Below, one piece after another: positions 11,603 through 21,771 of a stretch of 64,000 nucleotides of DNA; position 1 is the stretch's first letter, and the number at the start of each line of letters is the position of its first letter. Both the position numbers and the translations under genes were made by a program. Below the pieces are notes generated by a model that was not told the DNA's origin, made no database searches, and was given only the letters and a program-made list of their open reading frames with translations. Origin of the DNA: Ectocarpus siliculosus (lineage: Eukaryota > Sar > Phaeophyceae > Ectocarpales > Ectocarpaceae); the NCBI GenBank assembly GCA_000310025.1, contig FN648554.1:1-64000 (forward strand), in the 5' to 3' direction.

Positions 11603-13060
11603 TTGACACCGGTACCTTGTAATGCAGCATGCGACTCTCGTCCATTTTGCCCAGTTCCCTCCCTTTGGCTTGTGGATGGCTTGTGCTTCGTATCACAGGT
11701 CCCCGCCCTGCCTCCGGGCGGCTGTGTCCAGTTTGTCGCGTGTTCGTCGTGCCAGACGGAAAACGTGGGACATTACAACTATTGTTGGTCCTGCGGTGTT
11801 CAGCCTGCCCGCGGGCGTCCGGTACCGCGTGACCCCCAAACGGCTCAGGTGTTGATCGATTTCGACGCGCTGCGCGCTCGGGGTGATCAGGTCCTCGCGG
11901 CCGCGTCTAACCGTCGTGCTCAACAGCGCAAGTGCGCCGTAGGGGACGGGTTCGACGCTTTCATACTTTCGGCGACTGAACAACGTCGGGGTTGGAAGCA
12001 GGCGTCGGACCGAGACGTGTTTGACTATCTCTGCTTCTTGGACACACAAGGTAGTGGTACCAAGTGGGTGCACGACAGGGCATGCCCTGGTGTCGGTACG
12101 ACTCACGGCCGCGATTGCCTTCCAAACTCGCCATGTGCTAAGCGGTATGCCGCCGCGTCCATGCAGAAAGGGATCGTGTCCAAGCTGAAGATAGCGATGC
12201 AAGAACAGTTGGGAAAAGACAGCAGCTGGGACACTGCCACGCGCTCGGGCAACCCCTGTTGTAGTCCTCTCGTCGACTCCTACCTCGTCTTCACGGGGGA
12301 GGAACAAAAACGTGTGGGTGTCGCTGTCAACCAGGCAGAGGCTATGTTACCGCACGTCCTCATCGATCTGTTGAGGGACATGCGCTCTCGCGCGCAGACT
12401 GCGTCCTCTTTGGCGGAACGTATTGAGCTCACCAGGGACGTCGCTTTGTTTTCGCTGGCGTTCGCCTCCATGCGGCGAGGCCATGATCTCTCCTTCACTA
12501 TGGGATCGCAAGTTCTGTGGTTGGCCGCGGGGCAGGGTCTGATTTTCAACTTCCAGTTCGGCAAGACCCTCCGCGACTCTGTTGATGCCGTGGTCGTGCG
12601 TCCGGACGTCGCTTGCCCGTCTATTTGTGCTGTAAGCAATGTTACGGCCTACATCAGTGCGGCGGAGGGTATTGGCTGGGATTTGTCCCCAGGACATCTG
12701 TTTCCTATCGTTCTGCTGGATGGAACTCGGGGCTGTGCTCCGCTTGCGGCGGTTCAGATGACGGCTGCCCTACAAGGGCATCTGCGAGCGGCGGGACTGC
12801 CGCACCGCTACACTATGCACTCGTTCCGCGTCGGAGGTTCGGTAGCGCAGTCGCTTGACGGAACGGTGAGGGACGCTATCATGAAAATTGCCGGGTGGCG
12901 TACGGAGAGTGTAGCGAAGCGATATGTTGGCGCCACTACTAGTGTGGGGGCAACGGGTTCCAAGAGGATCCGTAGCGAGCTGTACGCAGACTCAAACGCG
13001 TTGCCGTTGTCGGCTGACTTCACATGCTATTTCTCTGCGTGTGCTCGCCGCGAAAAATAA
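11603..13060 (+). CDS. Tyrosine recombinase of the DIRS-type element
   Basis: About 485 codons open. It begins without an obvious ATG, so the true start may be internal or reached by splicing or read-through from the RT frame. A Cys cluster, CSSCQTENVGHYNYCWSC, lies near residue 50. The catalytic signature of the lambda-integrase family is complete: Arg in MRRGHDLS (about 290), HSFRVGG supplying His-x-x-Arg (about 410), and GWRTESVAKRYVG supplying the Trp/His-position residue and the Tyr nucleophile (about 430-440). It would integrate a circular DNA intermediate, which fits the clean insertion in the satellite. Confidence 0.92.
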   Translation: MTPVPCNAACDSRPFCPVPSLWLVDGLCFVSQVPALPPGGCVQFVACSSCQTENVGHYNYCWSCGVQPARGRPVPRDPQTAQVLIDFDALRARGDQVLAAASNRRAQQRKCAVGDGFDAFILSATEQRRGWKQASDRDVFDYLCFLDTQGSGTKWVHDRACPGVGTTHGRDCLPNSPCAKRYAAASMQKGIVSKLKIAMQEQLGKDSSWDTATRSGNPCCSPLVDSYLVFTGEEQKRVGVAVNQAEAMLPHVLIDLLRDMRSRAQTASSLAERIELTRDVALFSLAFASMRRGHDLSFTMGSQVLWLAAGQGLIFNFQFGKTLRDSVDAVVVRPDVACPSICAVSNVTAYISAAEGIGWDLSPGHLFPIVLLDGTRGCAPLAAVQMTAALQGHLRAAGLPHRYTMHSFRVGGSVAQSLDGTVRDAIMKIAGWRTESVAKRYVGATTSVGATGSKRIRSELYADSNALPLSADFTCYFSACARREK

Positions 13061-13585
13061 AGAAAGTTTGGGTGGGCGAGACCTAGCTTAGAGGCGTGAG
13101 TGGTCAGTAACTAAGATGTGACAGATCGGATAATTAACAAGAAAGTAATGGGCGGGACCACAGACCGGCGCAGGAGGCCTCACCCAACCAAATCCAATAC
13201 TTACATTGAATGATCTGGGTAAGGGATAAGAATACAACAGTAATCTCGGATTTGAGACGCATCTAGATTTCGGAACGAAATCGGGAAGAGTCAGATATTC
13301 CAGAAAGGATGTTGGAAAATGACCCCACCTAGTTTAGTCCCCCTTTTCACTCCCGAAATACGCCGGAGCAGAGAAGAAGGGGTATATTTGAGACCATCCC
13401 ACCCGCCCTACACAATGCTTACTATATTCATGAACTTGCTGATCATTCAAACACTTTGGGCCTGGGTACACCCAGCCCAAAGGGTTACTTGTGGCGAGGC
13501 CCTCCCGCAGGCGCAGGAGGCCTCACCCAACCAAATCCAATACTTACATTGAATGATCTGGGTAAGGGATAATAATACAACAGTA
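13061..13585 (+). repeat. B1-A2-B2 split direct repeats at the 3' end
   Basis: After the recombinase stop and about 100 bp of 3' sequence come B1 (13167-13242, starting GGCGCAGGAGGCCTCACCC, ending AATACAACAGTA), A2 (13248-13394) and B2 (13510-13585). A2 and B2 are separated by about 115 bp that include CCTGGGTACACCCAGCCC. A further B-type copy in reverse orientation lies at about 48880-48950. This arrangement is the hallmark of PAT/Ngaro-like elements and sets the right boundary. Confidence 0.88.
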
Positions 13586-14290
13586 TTCATGCGTGAATCG
13601 CCACAAAGGTAACCGCCCTGGTAAGTAGCGATGTTGCGAAAACAAGCCCACGAAGCACGGCCGCCACACACGTTTGATGTGTGTGGTTCCGGCATTGATA
13701 CTCTCTGATTTGATGCGTGAATCGTCACAAATGCAACGACCCTGGTAAGTAGGGCTGTTGCTAAAAGAAGCTCACCAACTACGGCTGTCAAATACTCTTT
13801 TGTGTGGTTCCGGCATTGATACTCTCTGTATTCACGCGAGAATCGCCACAAAGGCAACAACCCTGGTAAGTAGGGCTGTTGCGACAACAGGCCCACCCAC
13901 CACGGCCGCCACACATGTTTGATGTGTGTGGTTCCGGCATTGATACTCTCTGATTTGATGCGTGAATCGTCACAAAGGCAACGACCCTGGTAAGTAGCGC
14001 TGTTGCGAAAACAAGTCCACCAACTACGGCCGCCACACACGTTTGATGTGTATGGTTCCGGCATTGATACTCTCTGTATTCATGCGTGAATCGCCACAAA
14101 GGCAACCGCCCTGGTAAGTAGCGCTGTTGCGAAAACAAGCCCACAAAGCACGGCCGCCACACACGTTTGATGTGTGTGGTTCCGGCATTGATACTCTCGG
14201 ATTTGATGCGTGAATCGCCACAAAGGAAACGACCCCGATATGTAGCGCTGTTGCGAAAACAAGCACACCAACCACGGCCACCACACACTT
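13586..14290. repeat. 124-bp satellite array, right of the DIRS-type element
   Basis: Continuation of the array at 1-3817 in the same orientation, starting in mid-monomer at TTCATGCGTGAATCGCC. There are about 5.5 monomers, more diverged than the centre of the left array and most like its 2300-3800 portion. It ends abruptly at CCACACACTT, where the LTR-like repeat begins. Confidence 0.93.
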
Positions 14291-14293
14291 TAT

Positions 14294-15213
14294 TGTTTTC
14301 TTTCGAATTGCATTTTTAATATTTTCTACCGCCCGAGGGAAGAGAGAGATACCAAACTGGCAGAGATCACATTTCCCGCAGACACGTTTCTGCGGCCTTT
14401 CTATCGTGCCTCTTCCTCTCTCCCAATGAAGACTGTCTCTCTCTTCCCTCCAAACAGCAACTGAGGGTGCCCTCTCCTGCGGTGGAGGGAACTAATCTTA
14501 CTGCACACAGTAGTCTCAGATGACCAAGTCCCTAAAATGGTACCCTACCATTTTCTTCGCCTCAAATACATGCAGCTTTAAGTTCTACCGGATACTTAAT
14601 CCGTCCTCTCCTTTCCCCCACCTTCGAAAGAAAAGGGGTGGGTGGGTGGGAAAAGACTCCACTTCCTGTCAGTTCCAGGTGCTGGCACACCACTAGAAGC
14701 CTTCTATGTGAACACCTCGCTTGTTGTCTCTCGGATACTCTCTCTCTGGCACGCTAAGACTCTGTGGACAGAAGGCTTGAACAGAATGGTAACATATGCG
14801 ACTCCCCCTCTCGACCGAGGGGGCCCCGCAGTACGCAATGCGTTCCGGCTACCCCAATATAAACAGTATGGCAATTCGAGTTGTTTCAATAAACCTCGGT
14901 TTGTTTTGTCTACGCCTTTGTCTACGCCTAAAAAAAAACTGCCATTTTTTGTTATCTTTCGAATTGCATTTATTAATATTTTCTACCGCCCGAGGGAAGA
15001 GAGAGATACCAAACTGGCTGAGAGCACATTTCCCGCAGACACATTTCTGCGGCCTTTCTATCGTGCCTCTGCCTCTCTCCCAATAAAGACTGTCTCTCTC
15101 TTCCCTCCACAACTGAGGGTCCCCTCTACTGCGGTGGAGGGAACCAATCTTACTGCACACAGTAGTCTCAGATGGCCAAGTCCCTAAAATGGTACCCTAC
15201 CATTTTCTTCGCC
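14294..15213. mobile_element. LTR-like direct repeat pair (TRIM-like fossil)
   Basis: Two direct repeats of about 265 bp (14294-14561 and 14950-15213), each starting TGTT-TCTTTCGAATTGCAT and ending CCATTTTCTTCGCC. They flank about 390 bp that hold no gene-sized coding frame. Shared inner landmarks are CCGCCCGAGGGAAGAGAGAG, TTTCTGCGGCCTTTCTATCG and TACTGCACACAGTAGTCTCA. The middle segment (about 14680-14920) resembles 44170-44410, including a CAATAAACC 3'-end-like signal. The size fits a terminal-repeat-in-miniature element, but no primer site was identified. Confidence 0.55.
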
Positions 15214-15959
15214 AACATCGAGGTCATCATGACACTACTCGTGCAGTGGGATTAGCTCCTGTTACTGCCTACCTACCGCACACAGTGCTTTCCCCCGATT
15301 GCCTCCCGACTCGCTATGTCGTACCGAACGGGACACCCCTTGCGAGTCCTCTACTGTGGGCGGCTCCTACACATTCCTCTGACTTCATCTTCCCGCCCTT
15401 CGGGATACTCGTTCCGATGTGTTGCCCCCAACAGCCTTATACAGCAAATTCCCAAATCCTTAGCTAAATGGTGCAGCGCGCGTTAGTTTCTGGGATTCAC
15501 CCCTATTTCGTAACTATTTGCCTCGAAGCTCCGCGGGCTTGGGTATACTTCAGAACTTGCACTGCACAACCTTTAACTAAGACAGGATGTTAACGGCGCG
15601 TCATCCGGCAACGTTGCACAACATGACAACGACGCCACCACCAGAGCAACTGCTCCGCCGCCTGCTCTGTATCCCGATCATGGGTCGTTAACCTCATCTC
15701 GATTCTTGGATCGCCTGATGCGATACACGAGGAGAACCCCGACCACTCCGGCGTGACGACGGCAGGAATAATCGGCACCCGGCGGTGATACGGGTGGCTT
15801 CCTACACACCGCCGCCGCATCGACCAGCTGCCCCGCTCCGCGATTGAGGACCCGATGAGGTCGTCCATCAGGTCTGAGTTCGCTTGTGCCATAAATCTCG
15901 CTGCAGCCCTTGTTGCCATGCCGTTGGGCCGCCCTCATTCGGCCGTGGTTTTTATTCAC
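15214..15959 (-). other. Stretch with one weak hypothetical ORF
   Basis: No repeat match was noted from 15214 to 15589. A minus-strand frame at 15590-15919 encodes 109 residues beginning MATRAAARFMAQANSDLMDD, with an Arg-rich middle and a Trp-rich end (LLWWWRR). I recognise no family. Its start is next to the duplicated module at 15960, and it could be an exon or chance. Confidence 0.25.
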
Positions 15960-16300
15960 TCAGCTCTCGGCGACCCCTTCAATAACATCCTTTTGATTCC
16001 ACCGCCGCCCCTGGGCCGCGGTCTGCGGTCCGCGGAGAAGACCGTGCACGGCACGGGCGCCTTGCTGCTCCCCGAGCGGGCGTAAGCCCTGGCTCCCATG
16101 AAGACGGTCGCGGCGTGGTCGCGGCGTGGGGCACCCGGCGGACATATCCGCCGTCATGGCTTCTGAAAGGAAACACCTGGCGTTGCCGGCCACGATCCCC
16201 ACGCACCGGTCCGCCCGCGTCCTGCCGCCCTGCCCAGGCGTGACCTCGATTCAATCGCCATCTGCGAGTGTGCAAGCGCTCCCTTTCACAACAAGCAACA
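15960..16300. repeat. Duplicated GC-rich module, inverted partner at 45310-45640
   Basis: About 340 bp that recurs in reverse orientation. Shared words include GCCTGCCCAGGCGTGA-like and CGGACATATCCGCCGTCATG-like blocks. Translated on the plus strand here (from 16126) and on the minus strand there (from 45524), both give a peptide with PADISAV, HRSA, VLPP and SIQS at matching positions. This may be a decayed exon or just shared DNA. It marks one edge of a larger inverted arrangement. Confidence 0.65.
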
Positions 16301-16369
16301 GAGCAAAACGAAACCGAGTTGATGCGTTTCGTCCACGCGAATAGCGGAAAAATTGGCATTTAAATATTT

Positions 16370-18120
16370 CGTGTGTACATCGCACGAATGCCGACTGTGT
16401 AAATGTGGGTAGTGCTGTTGAAATAAGCCCCCCCAAACCAGGCCACCAAAACACGATTGATGTGTTTCGCCCCGGCACATACCGATTGCACATCATCTGC
16501 ACGATATACATGACCAACCGCGTAACCGCACAAACTCGGCGGCCGCAGGAACGGCACTACTGTATGAAACAGGCGGCCCTACCACAGAACCAACAACGAA
16601 TGTTGGTTGTTTTGTCCTGGCGGATACTGACAAATCCACACCATGTTCATGATTCTACTGGATAGTGAGAATCGCTCGAATGCGACAACCGCGGGAAGCA
16701 CTGTTGTTGCTAGGAACACGCCCACACCCACGGCCGCCATTCACGACTCATGTGTTTGATTGTCGGCATAATATATCCGCGTCAATCGCCCACTGCGAAA
16801 CCCTGTCAGCACCGTTCGAACCAAGCCTACAAATCATGGTCGCCAATCACAAATTCATGTGATTCGCAGTGACAATGTTGAAAACATATTTTGATTGCCA
16901 TGATTGCCGGATGTTTTGCGAATGCGCTGGCCGCATTAGACAGCGTTTTGCAACCGGAGCTCCATCACCACTCGCAGAAATCACCATGATATGACTGGGA
17001 CACGTTAGATTGGGTGGTCTAAGCCGATACTGGCAACCAAGTTCTGATCGACATGTCTGCAGGAATCACACGAATGCGACGGCCTCGGTAGGCAACATCG
17101 TTGCAACAACTACCGCACCACCGCCAGCCACCATTGATGTGTCTTGTTCCGGTAGACACGGACCGAGCACAATGTGAATGGATGGTAAGACTGCGTGAAT
17201 CGTCAAAGCGCGACCATCGCAGTTGGCATCGCTTCGAAAACCTAACGCTCCCACTCCATCTGCAAAACATTGCAGACGTGTTTAGTTCCGTCGCATACTT
17301 AGATTTTATTCCTCGTGATGCATTCATGGCTGCGTGAACCGTGCAAAGCGACATCTGTGATATGCCGCAAGCTTCATGACCGCCAAGCACAAGTGATATT
17401 CGTGGTCCCCGCAAAAGAATCGGCTGCGTAGACCGCACGATGCGACACTCTGGTATGTACTGCTGCGGAAACAACAAGCCTACCAACCACGGTCGCCAAT
17501 CACGATCCCGGCAGAAATATATCTGCTTGAGTCGCCCACTGCGGAACCCCTGCTAGTTAGCACTGGTCAATACGAAGCACCGACCTGGACCGTCAAACGC
17601 GATTGATGCGTCCGGTGCGGGCATACACAAGTCTGCGTCAATCTGCGACAATTCTCGTACGTAGCACTGTTCCGGTCAAGCTCACCGACCACGGCCCCTA
17701 GACACGAGTCATGTGTTTGGTCCCGGCATGAACGGATCTGCGTGAATCGACCAATGCGACGACCCTGGTAGATATCCATGTTCAGAAACAAGAAGCTACC
17801 AACCACGGTCGCCAAACACGATTTATGTGCTTGGTTCCGGCATGAACAAATGTGTCTGAATCGCCCGATGCGACTATCCTGACAAGTAGCACTGTTCCAA
17901 AATGTAGTTCACCATCCACCGCCGCCAAATACGACTGGTGTGTTTGGTCCCGGCATACACAAACCGGCGAGAATTGCCCCATGCGGCAACCCTGGCAAAA
18001 TCTCCCCATGCCACAACCTTCGTAGGAAACACTGTACAAAGTGAAGCTCACCAGCTACGGCCGCCAAACACGATTGATGTGTTTGGTTCCGGCATAAACT
18101 GATATGAAGAACCTCCTCAT
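16370..18120. repeat. Diverged satellite relatives, plus orientation
   Basis: Degenerate copies of the satellite monomer. Recurrent words are AAACACGATTGATGTGTTTG followed by GGTTCCGGCAT, CTGCGTGAATCGCCC, GCGACAACCCTGGTAG and CACGGCCGCCAAACACG. Spacing is irregular (about 100-125 bp). The hairpin-forming AAACACG-ATTGAT-GTGTTT core is kept although the flanks have drifted. This is clearly the same family as 1-3817 but far older. Confidence 0.8.
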
Positions 18121-18129
18121 GCGACAACC

Positions 18130-18790
18130 CTGGTAGGTTGCTACAATGGATCACGAGTGACAACATCAAATATCGACATACCTTGTCGGGGACCATAGAT
18201 TTTGAGAGGTTTGTCCCGATATCCATTGTCCAAAACAGTGGATTTTGAAAGTTCCTTTCGACCTCCCTTGTCAAGGACAACAAATTATTCAAAAGGTTCG
18301 GTCGATATCTGTTGTCAACCGTAACAGATTTCGATGGTGCCTATTGATATGAATTGTGCATAGCAACAGACGTTCAACGGTTTTCTCCGAAGCCATTGCC
18401 ACTGGGTTCATGACATGTCATCGATATACATCGTTTACTGCAGTAGATTCTTGAGCGGGCTACCGATATATATCGAAACGCAACATCGATAGTCGTTATC
18501 TCGAGCAATCTCTCCTCAAGGTCGTAAAGGATATCCACTTGCACGAGAACATGTTCGAAGGCTTCTTCTAATACTGCCCGCAATGTCTATCGGAAGGAAG
18601 CCTTCGAAGTCTGTTGTTGCCAACGATGTCTATCGTGACATTCGACAGGCATTTCAATTTGCAATAGATTGCACAAGTCATCTGTCAATAGGCTCGGTCT
18701 TTGGCAATAGTGCGAGAAATCCAGCGACCGATCACCCTTACCGACGGCAATATACTCGTCTATGTAGCAGCAGAAATAGAAGCCTACCTG
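18130..18790. repeat. TATCGATA-rich spacer, inverted partner at 43545-44130
   Basis: An AT-rich block with repeated ATCGATATC/TATCGATA words and short reiterations of the type ACAACAGATTTTGAAAG. It interrupts the diverged satellite. CAATAGGCTCGGTCTTTGGC at about 18690 is found reverse-complemented at about 43553. No coding frame is convincing. Confidence 0.7.
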
Positions 18791-18819
18791 GTACACGGTC
18801 TATTTTTTCGTGGTGTGGT

Positions 18820-19410
18820 AGGTAGCAGAAGCTCACCAACCACGGCCGTCACACACGATCGGTACCAGCATCAAAAAATAAATCTGCGTGAATCGCCCTA
18901 TGCGACAACCCGGGCAGGTGGGACTGTTCAAAACGAAGCTCACCAGCCACGGCCGCCAAACACGATTTGATGTGTTTGGTCCCGGCATAACCTAATCTGC
19001 GTGAATCGCTCCATGCGACAACCGGGGTTAACTAGCGCTCAAACCTAAAGCTCACCACCACGGCCGCCAAACATGATTGATGTGCTACGTTCCGGCGAAA
19101 CTGATCTGCGCGAATCGCCCCACGCGACAACCCTGGTAGATAGCCATTGTTCAGAATCGACAAGCTCATCAACCACGGCCGCCAAACACGATTGGTGTGT
19201 TTGGTTCTGGCCTAAACAGACTGCGTGAATCGCCCAAGGCGACAACTCGAGGAGGTATGTAGCGCTGTTGCGAAATAAAGTCCATCAACTCCGGCCGCCG
19301 CTCTCTACTCATGCGTGTGGTTCCGGCTGTTACGCTCTCTATGTCTGTGCGTGAATCGCCCCAGGCGACAACTCTCGTAGTTAGCGCTTGATGAAAACAA
19401 AAGGGAAAAC
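18820..19410. repeat. Diverged satellite relatives, plus orientation (second block)
   Basis: About five degenerate monomers with AAACACGATTTGATGTGTTT, GGTCCCGGCATAAC, CTGCGTGAATCGC and GCGACAACCCTGG landmarks. It ends shortly before the upstream region of the Copia remnant (19411-19881), in which I see no feature other than repeated GGTATACCCTG/GGTATACCTTG words. Confidence 0.75.
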
Positions 19411-19881
19411 GACACAACAGGGTATACCCTGATCGAAAAGCGACACACCTGGGTACACAGTCATTAACAGCATTTATATGATTGGTCAGCGCCCAATTTC
19501 ACCCCGGTACGTCCGAAAAGGCGCAGGGTATACCTTGCTGTGTCTACGTTTCTCACCAACTGTACCCTGTTTTCGGAAGTGTTCGAGAGTCTGCGAACAT
19601 TGGTGTTGGATACACGTGCTGCACGATTTGGTGTCACGCAGATTGGTAGGATTGCCGTTTGGTAGGGGGCACCGTGATGTGTCACGGGGCCCCTCCTTGC
19701 TGTTGGAGCGTTGGAGCTGCTCTGTGTGGAGCACTCCCTCTTTCGTCCGTGTGAAGGACGGTCGCCTACCTCTCGTGAAGTTAATACATCACCGAAACAG
19801 TCTCACTCGATAAATAAGTGGCGTAGGCCGCAAACACTCAAACACTCTAGAGTTTTGCCCCTCGAGGGAAGCCACATCGGG

Positions 19882-21771
19882 ATGAGCTCTACCGGAGACG
19901 AGGTGCCCACTGCTGCGAGCGGAGAACAGATCCGCCCGCCGGTGGAGGAGGGCCGCGATGCAGAGCTTGCAAGTCTGCAACTGCAGATTTCGCAATTAAC
20001 GGCCCTGGTGGAGGAGTCGATGAAGAAGAATGAGCCTGGCAGCGTCGTGGCGGATGCAGCCAGTAGTGGCGGCTGGGTTGCCGCCACCGGAGGCCAAGAT
20101 CAGCCCCTGCAGCCGCACGGCGGAGGCGGGGGATTTCTCCAGCAGCAAGCGAGAGATGGTGGGCAAGGACCACGGCAGCTGCTGGGAGGCGGCTGGGCCA
20201 GCAGATCGGGAGCGAACCCTGCGAGACCAGCCGGAGTGGGCCCGGACATAGGACCGGACTACGGGGAAGCGAGGGGGTTAAACCCCCCAGGTGAGATACC
20301 CGTGATTCGAGGAAATGGAGAATACCTCGACGGCTACAGCAGTAGCCACCAGAAAAGAGTGACGGTCAATGCCCCGCTTCTAGACGGAAAAAGCCGTAGC
20401 CACGGATTTGATTCGTGGCGAAAATCGTTCATCCAAGCTGCGAAGACCATCGACTTGGACGGGCAGTTTAGAGGGGATGCAGAGAGCAGTATCCCCGTGG
20501 GGGACCCAAACTTGCCGACCTCCGAACTGCTCCGTAGGGGGCACACGAGAGCAGAAGTCCAACGAGGGCTTCAGGCGTTCCACTTTATCACTACTGCTGT
20601 GGTAAAAGAAGCTGACAAAGCAACCATCAGTAACTGTACGTCAGCGAAAGAGGTCCTCGCGGAACTGGAAAAGGTCTACGATCCAGAGTCACAGCGGTCA
20701 AAACAGGCCTTGATGCGGAAGATGTTCGACTTTGCAATCCCCACACACAGCAACAGCAACCCCATCGAGCACCTCTACTCACTCGAGCTGCTGTATGCCC
20801 GCCTGCGCGAAAAGGGGCTCAATGCTGAACAACCCTTCGTTCTCGCCCACTTCGTTGGTTCCCTCCCACCCGAGTACCAACAAGCGAAGTTCCTGTTGGA
20901 GACAGCGACCGCGCTGGATAGAGCCGAGATCGTCAGGATCGTGAGCACGGTGCACGCGAGCCTCCCGGAGGGGAGGAAGACTCTGAAGGGTCAGCGTAGG
21001 GCGGAGCATGCTCTCCTCGCGAGAGCCGGTAGCGGCGGGGGAGGAGCGGCCGGTCGCGGCAACAGCGGCCGCCGCAAGGGCGGCGGCAACCAGAAGGGGA
21101 GAGGGGGTGGCGCGAAGGTTGGTGGCGGCGGCGGAGGCGGCGACGACGATGCGGGTAGCATGCGCGGTCGCTGTTTCCGGTGCGGCAAGAAGGGCCACCA
21201 AGCGGCCAACTGCCTCGAGAGCAAGCCCGTGCGATGTGAGACATGCAAGGGCTACGGGCACGACAAGAGCAAGTGCCCGACCGAGGAGGCAGTGCTCGTC
21301 GTGGAAGTGCCGGCGGGGGGGGCGTCTGCGGACGCCACAGCACTGGACGTGGCAGAAGAGGCGCTGGTGGTCGGTGACATCTCAGGCGAGTGTCACAGAG
21401 TCGTTGGTCGAGGGGGTGTAGAGCAGGCTAGGCGGGGGAGGTATGTTGCCGATACCGGCGCTACCACCCACATGTTCGCGAACTCAGATGGGTTCGTTCG
21501 TTACGAAGAGTGTGATCGACGTGTGCGCGTCGCCGCAGGAGAAACCTTCCCTATTGTAGGGTATGGCGACGTGACGGTAACCCTTAGCTCGCGCGACGGT
21601 ACAACCGACCTGTTGTTGAAACGGGTTGCACACGTTCCCCGACTAGATTACAACCTAGTATCTCTCACTTCCCTCTTCGACGACGGGTTCGAAACCAAAA
21701 CCCTCAATAAGCACGAGTTGGAATTGGAGAGAGGGGGGGGGGAAGTCGGTGTACTTCCCCCGATGCGGTAA
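19882..21771 (+). CDS. Copia gag and protease part
   Basis: Open from ATG 19882 (MSSTGDEV). A disordered N-terminus with a short coiled coil is followed by the gag domain of the UBN2 type (about residues 175-370). This includes VYDPESQRSKQALMRKMFDF and LPPEYQQAKFLLE, both typical of Copia gag. A Gly/Arg-rich linker leads to two zinc knuckles, CFRCGKKGHQAANC and CETCKGYGHDKSKC. The aspartic protease follows, with YVADTGATTHM as the active-site box (around residue 525) and a VGYGDVTVTL strand. Gag packages the RNA and the protease matures the polyprotein. This is part of a fossil element. Confidence 0.88.
   Translation: MSSTGDEVPTAASGEQIRPPVEEGRDAELASLQLQISQLTALVEESMKKNEPGSVVADAASSGGWVAATGGQDQPLQPHGGGGGFLQQQARDGGQGPRQLLGGGWASRSGANPARPAGVGPDIGPDYGEARGLNPPGEIPVIRGNGEYLDGYSSSHQKRVTVNAPLLDGKSRSHGFDSWRKSFIQAAKTIDLDGQFRGDAESSIPVGDPNLPTSELLRRGHTRAEVQRGLQAFHFITTAVVKEADKATISNCTSAKEVLAELEKVYDPESQRSKQALMRKMFDFAIPTHSNSNPIEHLYSLELLYARLREKGLNAEQPFVLAHFVGSLPPEYQQAKFLLETATALDRAEIVRIVSTVHASLPEGRKTLKGQRRAEHALLARAGSGGGGAAGRGNSGRRKGGGNQKGRGGGAKVGGGGGGGDDDAGSMRGRCFRCGKKGHQAANCLESKPVRCETCKGYGHDKSKCPTEEAVLVVEVPAGGASADATALDVAEEALVVGDISGECHRVVGRGGVEQARRGRYVADTGATTHMFANSDGFVRYEECDRRVRVAAGETFPIVGYGDVTVTLSSRDGTTDLLLKRVAHVPRLDYNLVSLTSLFDDGFETKTLNKHELELERGGGEVGVLPPMR

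Larger units (their letters stand above)
3818..13585 (+). mobile_element. DIRS-type (PAT/Ngaro-like) retroelement that looks whole
   Basis: A tyrosine-recombinase retrotransposon of about 9.8 kb. It has the split-direct-repeat layout known from PAT and Ngaro elements: A1 (3818-3966), coding region, B1 (13167-13242), A2 (13248-13394), B2 (13510-13585). Its parts in order are a gag-like ORF, a long non-coding interior with tandem repeats, a zinc-knuckle ORF, reverse transcriptase plus RNase H, and a tyrosine recombinase. It lies in the 124-bp satellite, between CTCTCTGTA on the left and TTCATGCGTG on the right. These two join to a normal monomer with no target duplication beyond a shared GTA, as expected for recombinase-mediated insertion. 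The A copies are nearly alike, which suggests a recent arrival. Confidence 0.9.
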
